A stretch of DNA of 64,000 bases from contig JBFWVR010000017.1 in NCBI GenBank assembly GCA_050246635.1, forward strand, positions 70,082 to 134,081. Reading direction: 5' to 3'. Every line of letters begins with the position of its first letter. The stretch's first letter is position 1. The notes below the pieces were generated by a model, which saw only the letters and a list, made by a program, of their open reading frames with translations, did not search any database and was not told the origin of the DNA. The position numbers and the translations under genes were made by a program. This stretch comes from JBFWVR01 sp050246635. Its GTDB lineage: Bacteria > Acidobacteriota > Vicinamibacteria > Vicinamibacterales > UBA2999. Shown in pieces: positions 1 to 7,388 of this stretch.

Positions 1-309
1 GGGATCTTCCTGCTGGCTCTCCGAGATCTTCTCGATGGCCGGCAGCTCCATGCCGTCGATCTGGCGCGCGAGGGTGCGCATCACACGGCCGACGAGGGCG
101 TCGGATGGTTGTGGCGGCGGGGCCACGGTCGCCTTCGGCCGGGCCACAGATGCCACAGATGGCACAGATGGCACAGAGCGGGACGGACCTGCCGCAGGCA
201 GCGGGCGCTTCTTCGCCGCGCCCCGGCGTGGGCGCAGGGGACGGGCGCCGGCGGCGGCGGGGCGGACAACGGTGGCCGCGCGGCGGCGCGCGGGTTTCAC
301 TTTCGCCAT
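1..309 (-). CDS. Partial protein of unknown function at the left edge of the BMC locus
   Basis: An ATG at 309 opens 103 codons that run off the left edge with no stop. It lies 4 nt after the hydroxyacid dehydrogenase stop, so it belongs to the same operon. Residues 1-37 are Arg/Lys/Ala-rich. Residues 44-57 are a low-complexity stretch (SVPSVPSVASVARP) encoded by a short DNA repeat. After a Pro linker comes a predicted amphipathic helix beginning SDALVGRVMRTLARQI. A helix behind a flexible linker resembles BMC encapsulation peptides, so this could be the N-terminus of a cargo enzyme such as the missing aldehyde dehydrogenase. That is inference; no catalytic motif is visible. Confidence 0.6.
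   Translation of the reverse strand, partial: MAKVKPARRRAATVVRPAAAGARPLRPRRGAAKKRPLPAAGPSRSVPSVPSVASVARPKATVAPPPQPSDALVGRVMRTLARQIDGMELPAIEKISESQQEDP
143..178. repeat. Short tandem GCCACAGATG/GGCACAGATG repeat inside a coding region
   Basis: About three and a half 9-10 nt units related to GGCACAGAT lie in tandem. On the minus strand they encode the SVPSVPSVASVARP stretch of the partial gene above. The style resembles the intergenic arrays elsewhere in the window, but here it sits inside an open frame. Confidence 0.6.
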
Positions 310-313
310 CGCC

Positions 314-1258
314 TCAGGGCACCGGCGTCAGGGGCGCCTGGCCGGCCAGCACCGCCAGCACGTTCGAGACCGCGAGATCCGCCATCGCCGTCCGCGTCTC
401 GGTCGTCGCGCTGGCAATGTGCGGGATGAGCATCACGTTCTCGAGCGTGAGCAGGTCGGGATGCACCGTCGGCTCCTCCTCGTACACGTCGAGCGCGGCG
501 CCGGCAATCCGCCCGTCCTTGAGGGCCCAGGCGAGCGCCTTCTCGTCCACGACAGGTCCCCGCGACGTGTTGATGAGGAAGGCCGACCGCTTCATGCGCG
601 CGAGCGCGGCCTGGTCGATGAGGTGCCGCGTCTCGGGCGCGAGGGGACAGTGCAGCGACACGACATCGGACGTGGCGAGCAGGCGATCGAGCGGCATGTG
701 CGTGGCGCCAGGGAGGTCACGTGGCGTGCGCGCAGTGTAGGCGACAGTCATCCCGAAGCTCGGCGCCTTCTGCGCGACGGCCTCCCCGATCCGGCCCATG
801 CCGACGATGCCAAGCTGCTTGCCGGCCAGCTCCGTGCCCAGCATGTGATCGAGCGCCCAGCCCTTCCAGCGTCCCTCCCGCAACTCGCGTTCGGCCTCGC
901 CGAGGCGGCGCGTGATCCCGAGGATCAGCGACCACGTGAAGTCCGCGCACGCGTTGGTCAGCACGTCGGGCGTGTTCGTGACCACGATGCCGCGACGGCG
1001 GCAGGCGGCGACGTCGATGTTGTTGTACCCGACGGCGATGTCCGCGACGATCTTCAGGTCGGGGCCCGCCTCGAGCACTGCCTCGTCGATCCGGTCGGTC
1101 AGCAGGCAGACCAGGGCCTGCTTGCCTGCCACCCGTGCGAGGAGCTCTTCCCGCGGAATCGCGGTGTTGCCGGTGTAGAGGTCGAGTTCGGTGGCCGCCT
1201 CGAGGCGTGCGACGACGCTCGAGGGCACACGGCGAGTGAGGAGGACAGGTGGTTTCAT
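314..1258 (-). CDS. D-2-hydroxyacid dehydrogenase (glyoxylate/hydroxypyruvate reductase type) in the BMC locus
   Basis: This 314-residue NAD(P)-dependent D-isomer 2-hydroxyacid dehydrogenase has the family's usual length. A Rossmann signature GMGRIGEAVA is seen, followed by HCPLAPETRHLI and LINTSRGPVVDE. The ending HIASATTETR carries the catalytic His. Such enzymes reduce 2-oxoacids to D-2-hydroxyacids with NAD(P)H. Its place among shell-protein genes suggests NAD recycling or handling of a C3 acid derived from lactaldehyde, by analogy with planctomycete/verrucomicrobial BMC loci that carry a lactate-dehydrogenase-like gene. No encapsulation-peptide-like end is evident, so it may work outside the shell. 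The substrate cannot be read from sequence. Confidence 0.88.
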   Translation of the reverse strand: MKPPVLLTRRVPSSVVARLEAATELDLYTGNTAIPREELLARVAGKQALVCLLTDRIDEAVLEAGPDLKIVADIAVGYNNIDVAACRRRGIVVTNTPDVLTNACADFTWSLILGITRRLGEAERELREGRWKGWALDHMLGTELAGKQLGIVGMGRIGEAVAQKAPSFGMTVAYTARTPRDLPGATHMPLDRLLATSDVVSLHCPLAPETRHLIDQAALARMKRSAFLINTSRGPVVDEKALAWALKDGRIAGAALDVYEEEPTVHPDLLTLENVMLIPHIASATTETRTAMADLAVSNVLAVLAGQAPLTPVP

Positions 1259-1343
1259 GGGTGTGCGTGGGCGGCGGGACGAACCAGGGCGGACGAACCC
1301 GACGGAAGCGCGGAAACGGCCAGGGGACGTCCCCGTGTCCCGC

Positions 1344-1580
1344 CTAGTGTCCGTACGACTGGCAATACCCGCAGTGATTGCACGTCACGCCCGGCTCGAC
1401 GAGACACGCGGTCTCCCCTTCCGGGCGGACGAGCAGGAAGCGTCCAAAGCTCGGGTGCGCACGCCACGGGGGCGTGGGCATGGCCCCCGCGGGCACGGCC
1501 GGCGGAGCCGGCGCGTCCGCCCGGCCGAGGTGGCGGGCCACCGCGCCCCGCACGAGCGCGCGCAGTTCCTCGTCGGTCAT
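1344..1580 (-). CDS. Small BMC-associated protein with encapsulation-peptide-like helix and CNHCGYC motif
   Basis: This 78-residue protein starts at ATG 1580, overlapping the stop of the preceding BMC-P gene (ATGA), so the two are probably translationally coupled. Residues 2-18 (TDEELRALVRGAVARHLG) form an amphipathic helix like BMC encapsulation peptides. An Ala/Pro linker follows at about 20-40. The C-terminal half ends in CNHCGYCQSYGH, a compact cluster of three Cys plus His suited to Zn or an Fe-S centre. I do not recognise a named family. The layout suggests a small metalloprotein or redox partner carried into the shell; the metal and partner are unknown. Confidence 0.8.
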   Translation of the reverse strand: MTDEELRALVRGAVARHLGRADAPAPPAVPAGAMPTPPWRAHPSFGRFLLVRPEGETACLVEPGVTCNHCGYCQSYGH

Positions 1581-1861
1581 CGCTGGTCTCCGTCCACGGC
1601 ATCGACCTCGTCGACGATGCCCAGGATGGCGGCGTCGACCGGCGCCAGCTTCCGGCCGAGGGCTTCGCCCGCGGCTCGGCCCTCCATCACGGCAATCACC
1701 CGTTCGCCGCGGCCGGCGCCGACCGAGTCGATCGCGAGAATCTCACTGCCGGTCGGCGTGCCGTCGGGGGCCTCGGGCTGCACGATGAGCAGCTTCGCGC
1801 CGGCGAACTGCGGGCGTTTCACGGTCGACACGACTTCGCCCACGACACGCCCGAGGATCAC
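1577..1861 (-). CDS. BMC-P pentameric shell protein (EutN/CcmL family), copy 3
   Basis: A 94-residue EutN/CcmL-family vertex protein. It shows the family opening (MILGRVVGEVVSTVK) and the conserved turn IDSVGAGRGERV near residues 46-57. It ends with AAILGIVDEVD. Pentamers of this family cap the vertices of icosahedral microcompartment shells. It overlaps its neighbours by 4 nt on both sides, so it sits inside a tightly coupled operon. It is one of three diverged BMC-P paralogues here; three copies are also usual in planctomycete-type BMC loci. Confidence 0.95.
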   Translation of the reverse strand: MILGRVVGEVVSTVKRPQFAGAKLLIVQPEAPDGTPTGSEILAIDSVGAGRGERVIAVMEGRAAGEALGRKLAPVDAAILGIVDEVDAVDGDQR

Positions 1862-2130
1862 TCGTCACCCGCCGTCCAGTGGTCGACGATCCCCACGATG
1901 CCGGCATCGGCCGGGACGTCGGCGGGAAACCACGGGAAGCTCGCTTCCTTGCCCCGCACGAAGAAGACGCGCTCGCCCACCCCGGCCCCCACGCTGTCCA
2001 CCGCGACGAGGGGCTCCCCGTGATCGGCGCCGGCCGAGGTGACCGGCTGGATCACCAGCAGCGTGACGCCGTCGAAGGCCGGTTCCTTGCGGGTGGCGAC
2101 CAGGTCGCCGATGACGCGCGCCAGTTGCAC
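1858..2130 (-). CDS. BMC-P pentameric shell protein (EutN/CcmL family), copy 2
   Basis: A 90-residue EutN/CcmL protein with the core VDSVGAGVGERVFFV and the closing strand AGIVGIVDHW. Compared with the other two copies it has a distinctive aromatic loop (SFPWFPADVPAD), which may change the vertex surface. It overlaps copy 3 by 4 nt and lies 4 nt after copy 1. Role: shell vertex capping; specialisation among the three copies is not known. Confidence 0.95.
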   Translation of the reverse strand: MQLARVIGDLVATRKEPAFDGVTLLVIQPVTSAGADHGEPLVAVDSVGAGVGERVFFVRGKEASFPWFPADVPADAGIVGIVDHWTAGDE

Positions 2131-2134
2131 GGCG

Positions 2135-2410
2135 TCACTCCGGCAGGTCCACCGTGTCCACGATGCCGACGACGGCGGCGTCCACGGGGCAGTCCTTCAT
2201 GCCCGACGCCATTCGCGCCGAGCTGCCACTGACGATGAGGACCGTCTCGCCGACGCCGGCGTCCACGGTGTCCACCGCCACCAGGTAATTGGCGCCCAGC
2301 CGCGTCGCGTCCCTGGGGTCCACCGACCGGGCGAGGAGCAGCTTGTTGCTCACCAGGCGCGGGTCCTTCCGCGTCGCCACGACGGTGCCCACGATCCGCG
2401 CGAGAAGCAT
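2135..2410 (-). CDS. BMC-P pentameric shell protein (EutN/CcmL family), copy 1
   Basis: A 91-residue EutN/CcmL protein, first of the three in transcription order. It shows MLLARIVGTVVATRK at the start, VDTVDAGVGETVLIV in the core and AAVVGIVDTV at the end. It differs from the other copies in the core turn (DAGVGET in place of GAGxGER). It starts 12 nt after the BMC-H gene. Pentamer vertex role by family. Confidence 0.95.
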   Translation of the reverse strand: MLLARIVGTVVATRKDPRLVSNKLLLARSVDPRDATRLGANYLVAVDTVDAGVGETVLIVSGSSARMASGMKDCPVDAAVVGIVDTVDLPE

Positions 2411-2422
2411 GGCGCGCCGCGC

Positions 2423-2710
2423 CTAACCCTTGCTGGCCTTGCCGATGGGCAGGACGTCCTCGAGGTTCGCGTGCGGCCGCGGGATGACGTGCACGGACAC
2501 GAGCTCGCCGACGCGCCGGGCCGCCGCGGCCCCCGCGTCCGTCGCGGCCTTGACCGCCGCCACGTCGCCGCGGACCACGGCCGTCACGTACCCGGCCCCG
2601 ATCTTCTCCCAGCCGACCAGCGTGACCTTCGCGGCCTTGACCATGGCGTCGGCCGCCTCGATCATCGCGACGAGGCCCTTGGTCTCGACCATTCCCAGCG
2701 CTTCACCCAT
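2423..2710 (-). CDS. BMC-H hexameric shell protein (PduA/CcmK type)
   Basis: A 95-residue single-domain BMC protein, the main facet tile of a microcompartment shell. It opens MGEALGMVETKGLVAMIEAADAM, has the pore-lining motif KIGAG at residues 36-40 and the later segment HVIPRPHANLE. The KIGAG pore is typical of shells that pass small polar metabolites. It is the only BMC-H gene in the window, and no tandem-domain BMC-T was found, so other tiles may lie beyond the left edge. The start at 2710 is the only reasonable one for the family's first strand. Confidence 0.96.
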   Translation of the reverse strand: MGEALGMVETKGLVAMIEAADAMVKAAKVTLVGWEKIGAGYVTAVVRGDVAAVKAATDAGAAAARRVGELVSVHVIPRPHANLEDVLPIGKASKG

Positions 2711-2804
2711 TCCTGCCTCCCGGCACGGGCATCCCGGTGCGGGCCCGCCCCGCGCGGACGTCGTGTCCGCGCCGGCGGCGCCGCGGGCGCCCCGTCCTTC
2801 CGTC

Positions 2805-3668
2805 CTAGGCCCGCGGGCCCAGAGCCTTCACGGCGTCCTCAATCAGGGCCGTCAGCTCGCGGTATGTTAGCCGAATCTCTCCATCCGTGCCCACGGCGCC
2901 GGCGCCCCGCGCGGACGCATCGGGCACGAGCCGCGCCCCCGACACGGACGGCGCCCGCACGATCTGGCACTCCAGCGGCCCCTGCCCCGGCGGCCCATCG
3001 TCGGCACAGATGGGCGCGGGTGACGCGATGCCGTACATGCCCCGCAACCCCTGGAGACGGTCGACTTCCTCACGCGACAGCAGGTGCTCGCGGCCGAGCG
3101 TGCGGGCGACCAGGCTGATCTTCGCGAAGTGCTCGATGGTCTCCATCCGGTAGTAGGCCGCCATCACGTCGCCGGCGACCGCCAGCGCGCCGTGATTGGC
3201 GAGCAGCAGGCCGTCATGCGCCTTGATGTACCGGCGGACCGCCGCCGGCAGCTCCTCGGTCGACGGCGTCGCGTACTCCGCGATGGGGATGCTCCCGAGC
3301 GTCGTGATGACCTCCGCCAGCACGGCGCGGTCGAGCGCGATGCCCGCGACCGCGAAGCCGGTGGCGGTGGGCGGGTGCGCGTGGACCACGGCCTTCGCGT
3401 CCGGCCGGTTGCGATACACCTCGAGGTGCATCTTCAGCTCGGACGAAGGGTCGCGTTCCCCCGCCAGCTTGACGCCGTCGAGGTCGGTGACGACCATCAT
3501 GTCGGGGGTCATGAACCCCTTAGACACGCTCTTCGGCGTCGTGATCAGGCGCGACTCGTCGAGGCGCACCGAGATGTTGCCGTCGTTGGACGCGACGAAG
3601 CCGCGCTGCCACAACCGGCGTCCCACCTCGACGATGTCGGCGCGGACTTGTTCCTCGGCTCGGGTCAT
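2805..3668 (-). CDS. Class II aldolase (L-fuculose/L-rhamnulose-1-phosphate aldolase family) with C-terminal encapsulation-peptide-like tail
   Basis: A 287-residue zinc aldolase of the AraD/FucA class. Zn-binding candidates are the HAH of VVHAHPPTATG and the later HGALA; the stretch AYYRMETIEHFAKI is also typical. ATG 3668 was chosen over an upstream in-frame start because it overlaps the previous stop as ATGA and gives the family's usual N-terminus. After the roughly 215-residue core, a linker leads to EIRLTYRELTALIEDAVKAL. This amphipathic C-terminal helix resembles the tail of aldolases packed into planctomycete-type BMCs. Known reaction: cleavage of a deoxyketose phosphate to DHAP and lactaldehyde. 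Substrate here is inferred. Confidence 0.9.
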   Translation of the reverse strand: MTRAEEQVRADIVEVGRRLWQRGFVASNDGNISVRLDESRLITTPKSVSKGFMTPDMMVVTDLDGVKLAGERDPSSELKMHLEVYRNRPDAKAVVHAHPPTATGFAVAGIALDRAVLAEVITTLGSIPIAEYATPSTEELPAAVRRYIKAHDGLLLANHGALAVAGDVMAAYYRMETIEHFAKISLVARTLGREHLLSREEVDRLQGLRGMYGIASPAPICADDGPPGQGPLECQIVRAPSVSGARLVPDASARGAGAVGTDGEIRLTYRELTALIEDAVKALGPRA

Positions 3669-3940
3669 CGGGCCTTGTACCGCGAGCGGCACTCCTCGGA
3701 GCAGAAGTAGAGGACGGCGGAACCGTCGGTGAGGCTGAGGGCCTTGCCCGGCACCACGAAAGTGCCGCACACGGGGTCGCGCGCCATCTTCACGCTGGGC
3801 GCGGGCGGCGGCGTCGCAGGGGATCGCCTGCCGCCATGGACCGACTCCTGCGCGCCCCGCACCACCCCTTCCAGGAGGCGCCAGGCCGCGCGCGCCAGGA
3901 AGAAGAGGAGGATGAGAAGGAGCAGGGTCCGGACCAGCAC
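3665..3940 (-). CDS. Small membrane-anchored protein with YHS/TRASH-like metal domain
   Basis: A 91-residue protein from a GTG at 3940. Residues 3-17 (VRTLLLLILLFFLAR) form one membrane segment. A Pro-rich linker follows. The C-terminal 40 residues read RDPVCGTFVVPGKA...LYFCSEECRSRY, with three cysteines in the pattern of YHS/TRASH-like domains that bind metals. The family PP0621-like looks close. It overlaps the aldolase start by 4 nt and lies 4 nt after the TPR gene, bridging the housekeeping run and the BMC genes. A role in metal handling is inference. Confidence 0.78.
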   Translation of the reverse strand: MLVRTLLLLILLFFLARAAWRLLEGVVRGAQESVHGGRRSPATPPPAPSVKMARDPVCGTFVVPGKALSLTDGSAVLYFCSEECRSRYKAR

Positions 3941-3944
3941 GGGC

Positions 3945-4574
3945 CTACTGGCCTCCAGTACCGCCGGTGCTGCCGCCGGGATGCGCGTTGCGCAGGCCCT
4001 CGAGGGCCTTCTGCGCCGCCTGGCCCTCGGGGCTGTTCGGCGCGATCTGCACGACCTGCTCCCAGGCCGCCGAGGCGCCGGCGAGGTCCTGCAGGCCGAA
4101 CGCCTTCACGATGCCGAGGTTCAGCAGGGTCTTGGTGTGCTGCGGATCGATGCTGAGCGACTGCTCGAACTGCCGGATGGCCCGATCGGGCTGGTTCGTG
4201 TAGTAGTAGGCCACGCCGAGATCGGTCGACACGTTCACGTCGCGTGGGCTGAGCGCGAGCGCCGCCTCGTACCAGGTGATCGCGTCGGAGTACTGCTCGG
4301 CGTCGAAGTACAGGTTGCCCAGCTGCACCCGTGGCTGTGGATCGTTCGGGTTCTGGTCGGCCACCGAGCGCAGCGCCTGCACGCGGCTCTGGTCGAGCGG
4401 CGCCGCCTGCTGCTGGCCGGCGGCAGCCGGGGCCGTCGCGGCCGCGGCCGGCGGCGGCGGCGCGGCAGCCGCGCCCGCGCGCGTCCCCGCTGGTTGCTGG
4501 CTGCCGAGTACCCACCCGACGATGAGGCCGAACAGGGTACCCGCCACGGCGAAGACGAGGGAGTCGGCACGCAT
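3945..4574 (-). CDS. Membrane-anchored TPR-repeat protein
   Basis: A 209-residue protein with one N-terminal hydrophobic segment (VFAVAGTLFGLIVGWVLG), an Ala/Pro-rich linker at about 30-60, then roughly three TPR units. The units contain phrases such as PRVQLGNLYFDAEQYSDAITWYEAALAL and AYYYTNQPDRAIRQFEQSL. TPRs are protein-binding scaffolds, and the anchor suggests display at the cytoplasmic membrane. It lies 5 nt downstream of the hydrolase gene, so the two are likely co-transcribed. The partner is unknown. Confidence 0.85.
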   Translation of the reverse strand: MRADSLVFAVAGTLFGLIVGWVLGSQQPAGTRAGAAAAPPPPAAAATAPAAAGQQQAAPLDQSRVQALRSVADQNPNDPQPRVQLGNLYFDAEQYSDAITWYEAALALSPRDVNVSTDLGVAYYYTNQPDRAIRQFEQSLSIDPQHTKTLLNLGIVKAFGLQDLAGASAAWEQVVQIAPNSPEGQAAQKALEGLRNAHPGGSTGGTGGQ

Positions 4575-4579
4575 ACGGT

Positions 4580-5293
4580 TCAGAATACCAACGTCCTTCG
4601 GAGCCAGTCCACCAAAGCCGCATCGACCGCCGGATCCGCCGCCAGAAGGGCCGTTCCGTGCGCCGCGGCGTCACTGAACCGCTGCTCCACCGGGCCGGGA
4701 TCCCCCTCGATCAGGTCCCGGATGCTCCGCAGCGCGTAGGGGTCGTGCACGCTGGCCGCGAGGAAGACCGGCCGATCCCCCATCTTCCGGAGGACGGCGG
4801 CGTCGATCCGCACCCCGCGGTAGTCCAGCGAGGGCGACAGCAGCGCGATGCCACGCACGTCAGGGGCGTCGACCGCCGCCAGGGCCGCCAGGTTGGCCCC
4901 GAGCGACGCGCCGACGACGGCGATGCTCCGCACGTCGGAACGCGCCGACAGCCACGCGACCGCCGCCCGGATGTCCCCGGCCATGGCGCGAGACGGCTCG
5001 GGACTGCCTCCCGACCCGCCGTGTCCACGCAGGTCCAGGGCGAGGGCCGTCACCCCACGGGCCTGGAGCCGGCTGGCGAAGGCGTCCCAGTCCGCCCGTG
5101 ACCGGGTGAACATGTGTACCAGAACGACGGCCGGTGCCGGCCGCACCGGGGCCTCATAGAGGGCCGCCGCCAGGGGCGTGCCGTCGGTGGACGCAAACGC
5201 CACGGGTCGTCCCGCCGCGGCCACGGGACGCGCCACGCCGCCGAGAGCGGCCAGCATCGCGGCGGCCAGCAGGCCGGCCCGGCCCGGCGTCAT
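4580..5293 (-). CDS. Secreted or periplasmic alpha/beta hydrolase
   Basis: A 237-residue alpha/beta-fold hydrolase with a signal peptide (MTPGRAGLLAAAMLAALGG). It shows the oxyanion/HG region (PAVVLVHMFTRSRADWDAF), the motif LDLRGHGGSGGS and a nucleophile elbow GASLGANLAAL with Ser. A late HD pair (SVHDPYAL) and HGTALL fit an Asp/His triad. The domain resembles dienelactone-hydrolase-like esterases. Its ATG overlaps the pdxJ stop as ATGA. Substrate unknown. Confidence 0.85.
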   Translation of the reverse strand: MTPGRAGLLAAAMLAALGGVARPVAAAGRPVAFASTDGTPLAAALYEAPVRPAPAVVLVHMFTRSRADWDAFASRLQARGVTALALDLRGHGGSGGSPEPSRAMAGDIRAAVAWLSARSDVRSIAVVGASLGANLAALAAVDAPDVRGIALLSPSLDYRGVRIDAAVLRKMGDRPVFLAASVHDPYALRSIRDLIEGDPGPVEQRFSDAAAHGTALLAADPAVDAALVDWLRRTLVF

Positions 5294-6030
5294 CGGCCGG
5301 CGACCGCCGACAGGTAGTCGCGGACGGCCCGGTCGAGCCCCACGAACAAGGCGTGGCTGATGAGCGCGTGCCCGATCGACACCTCGTCGAGGTGGGGCAG
5401 CGTGTGGAAGAGCGTCAGGTTACGAAGGTCCAGATCGTGCCCGGCGTTGACGCCGATCCCATGCGCGTGCGCCGCACGCGCCGCCTCCACGTAGGTGGCG
5501 AAGCTCGCCTGCGACGCGTCCGGCCCCGCGTTGAACGCCCGCGCGAACGGCTCGGTGTAGAGCTCCACGCGGTCGGCCCCGAGGTCGGCCGCCCAGCGCA
5601 CCATGCGCGGCTCGGGATCGATGAACAGGCTCACGCGCACGCCGGCGGCCTTCAGGGCGTCGATGATGCCGGCCAGCGCCTCACGCGGCGTGTTGGCGGG
5701 CCAGCCCGCCTGGCTCGTGATCTCCCCCGGCATGACCGGCACGAGCGTGCACTGGTCGGGACGCACCTCCAGCACGAGGCGGACGAACTCGGCGCGCGGA
5801 TCGCCTTCCAGGTTGTACTCGACCCGCCCCCGCAGGGGCGTGAGCTCCTCCGCAATGGCATGGACGTCGTCGGTCGTGATGTGGCGGGCGTCCGCGCGCG
5901 GATGCACGGTGATGCCGGGCGCGCCGGCATCCACCGCGACACGCACCGCGTCCACGACCGAGGGCACACGACCGCCGCGGGAATTGCGGATCGTCGCGAC
6001 CTTGTTCACGTTGACCGACAGCGTTGCCAT
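5290..6030 (-). CDS. pdxJ: Pyridoxine 5'-phosphate synthase
   Basis: A 246-residue TIM-barrel enzyme that joins 3-amino-2-oxopropyl phosphate with 1-deoxy-D-xylulose 5-phosphate in the DXP-dependent vitamin B6 pathway. It shows LSVNVNKVATIRNSRGG at the start, ITVHPRADARHITTDDV in the substrate site, and VNAGHDLDLRNL near the end. ATG 6030 gives the family's standard N-terminus, although an open frame continues upstream. It ends in a 4-nt overlap with the hydrolase gene. Located cytoplasmically. Confidence 0.95.
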   Translation of the reverse strand: MATLSVNVNKVATIRNSRGGRVPSVVDAVRVAVDAGAPGITVHPRADARHITTDDVHAIAEELTPLRGRVEYNLEGDPRAEFVRLVLEVRPDQCTLVPVMPGEITSQAGWPANTPREALAGIIDALKAAGVRVSLFIDPEPRMVRWAADLGADRVELYTEPFARAFNAGPDASQASFATYVEAARAAHAHGIGVNAGHDLDLRNLTLFHTLPHLDEVSIGHALISHALFVGLDRAVRDYLSAVAGR

Positions 6031-6047
6031 CGCGCCCGTTCCGTCGC

Positions 6048-7388
6048 CTACGCCAGGTTGGCCTGGACCGCCGCGGCGATGGCATCGGCCCACTGGACGA
6101 TGTCGTCCTGGACCGGGCCCTCGATCATGATGCGCAGCAACGGTTCGGTGCCCGAGTAGCGGATGAGCAGTCGTCCCTGGCCCGCCAGCCGCCCTTCGAC
6201 GTCCGCGATGACCGCCGCAATCGGCGGCACGCTGGTGTAGTCCTGCTTCTGGCGGACGCGGACGTTGCGCAGGACCTGCGGATAGGCCTTGTAGCCGGCC
6301 GCCAGCGTCTCGAGCGACTGCCCGGACTCCTCGACGATACGCAGCAGCTGCAGGGCGGTGGCAATCCCGTCGCCCGTGAACAGGTGCTCGGCGACGATGA
6401 CGTGTCCCGACTGCTCCCCGCCGAGCGCCAGCCCCCGCGCCAGCATCTCCTCCATCACGTACTTGTCGCCCACGCCGCACCGCACGATGCTGACGCCGAG
6501 ATCGCGGAGCGCGAGCTCGAGCCCGATGTTGCTCATCACGGTCGCGACGATGGCCCCGCCCGGCAGGCGACCCCCGGCGGCCAGGTGCCGCGCGATGATG
6601 AACATTACGGCGTCGCCATCCACGGGACGGCCTTCATGGTCGACGAAGAGCGCCCGATCGCCGTCGCCGTCGAAGGCAATCCCGAGCGCGGCGCCGGTCT
6701 CGCGAACCCGTGCCTGCAGGCTCTCGAGGTGCGTCGAGCCGCACCCGAGGTTGATGTTGCGTCCGTCGGGCGCGCACCCGATGGCGTCGACGTCGAACCC
6801 CAGGTCCCGGAAGAGATCGGGGGCGACCGTCGCCGTCGCGCCGTGGGCGCAATCGATCACCAGCTTCACCCCGGCCAGGCGCCCGGCTGACGCGAGGATC
6901 TGGTGGAGGTGCGCGACGTACGGCCCGCGCAGGTCGACCGCCTCGAGATCGGGTGGCGTCGAGGCCGGCACGTCCCAGCTGCCGTCAGCGACCATCTGCT
7001 CGATGCCGGCCTCCAGGGCTTCCGTGAGCTTCTCGCCCGCGCCGGAGAACACCTTGATGCCGTTGTCCTCGAACGGGTTGTGCGAGGCGGAGATGACCAC
7101 GCCGTAGTCGAAGCCCTGATCGCGCGTGAGGTAGGCCACGGCGGGCGTCGGGATCACGCCGGCGCTGATCACGTGGCCGCCCTGGCTGCCGACACCGCGC
7201 GCGAGCGCCTGCTCGATCCACCCGCCCGACTCGCGCGTGTCGCGTCCCACCAGGAGACGGGGATCGCGGCCGCCATTGGATTCGTGTGCCCGGCGCGCCA
7301 GCGCGGCGCCGACCCGCGCGATCGTGCCCGCCTCGAGGGGCGCCTCGCCGGCCCTGCTCCGGATCCCGTCCGTGCCAAACAACTTCAT
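6048..7388 (-). CDS. glmM: Phosphoglucosamine mutase
   Basis: A 446-residue enzyme converting glucosamine-6-phosphate to glucosamine-1-phosphate for UDP-GlcNAc and peptidoglycan. It opens MKLFGTDGIR, with the phosphoserine loop ISASHNPFEDNG, the Mg site FDGDGDR, the sugar-binding GGEQSGH and the phosphate-binding loop RYSGTEPLLR. ATG 7388 is set by the MKLFGTDGIR start and by the overlap with the ybbR stop (ATGA). The cdaA-ybbR-glmM order is conserved in many bacteria, linking cell-wall precursor supply with c-di-AMP. Confidence 0.97.
   Translation of the reverse strand: MKLFGTDGIRSRAGEAPLEAGTIARVGAALARRAHESNGGRDPRLLVGRDTRESGGWIEQALARGVGSQGGHVISAGVIPTPAVAYLTRDQGFDYGVVISASHNPFEDNGIKVFSGAGEKLTEALEAGIEQMVADGSWDVPASTPPDLEAVDLRGPYVAHLHQILASAGRLAGVKLVIDCAHGATATVAPDLFRDLGFDVDAIGCAPDGRNINLGCGSTHLESLQARVRETGAALGIAFDGDGDRALFVDHEGRPVDGDAVMFIIARHLAAGGRLPGGAIVATVMSNIGLELALRDLGVSIVRCGVGDKYVMEEMLARGLALGGEQSGHVIVAEHLFTGDGIATALQLLRIVEESGQSLETLAAGYKAYPQVLRNVRVRQKQDYTSVPPIAAVIADVEGRLAGQGRLLIRYSGTEPLLRIMIEGPVQDDIVQWADAIAAAVQANLA

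Noticed and set aside
35..2023. A long plus-strand open frame across the BMC operon
   Set aside because: It is antisense to the dehydrogenase and shell-protein genes; the product has no recognisable motif.
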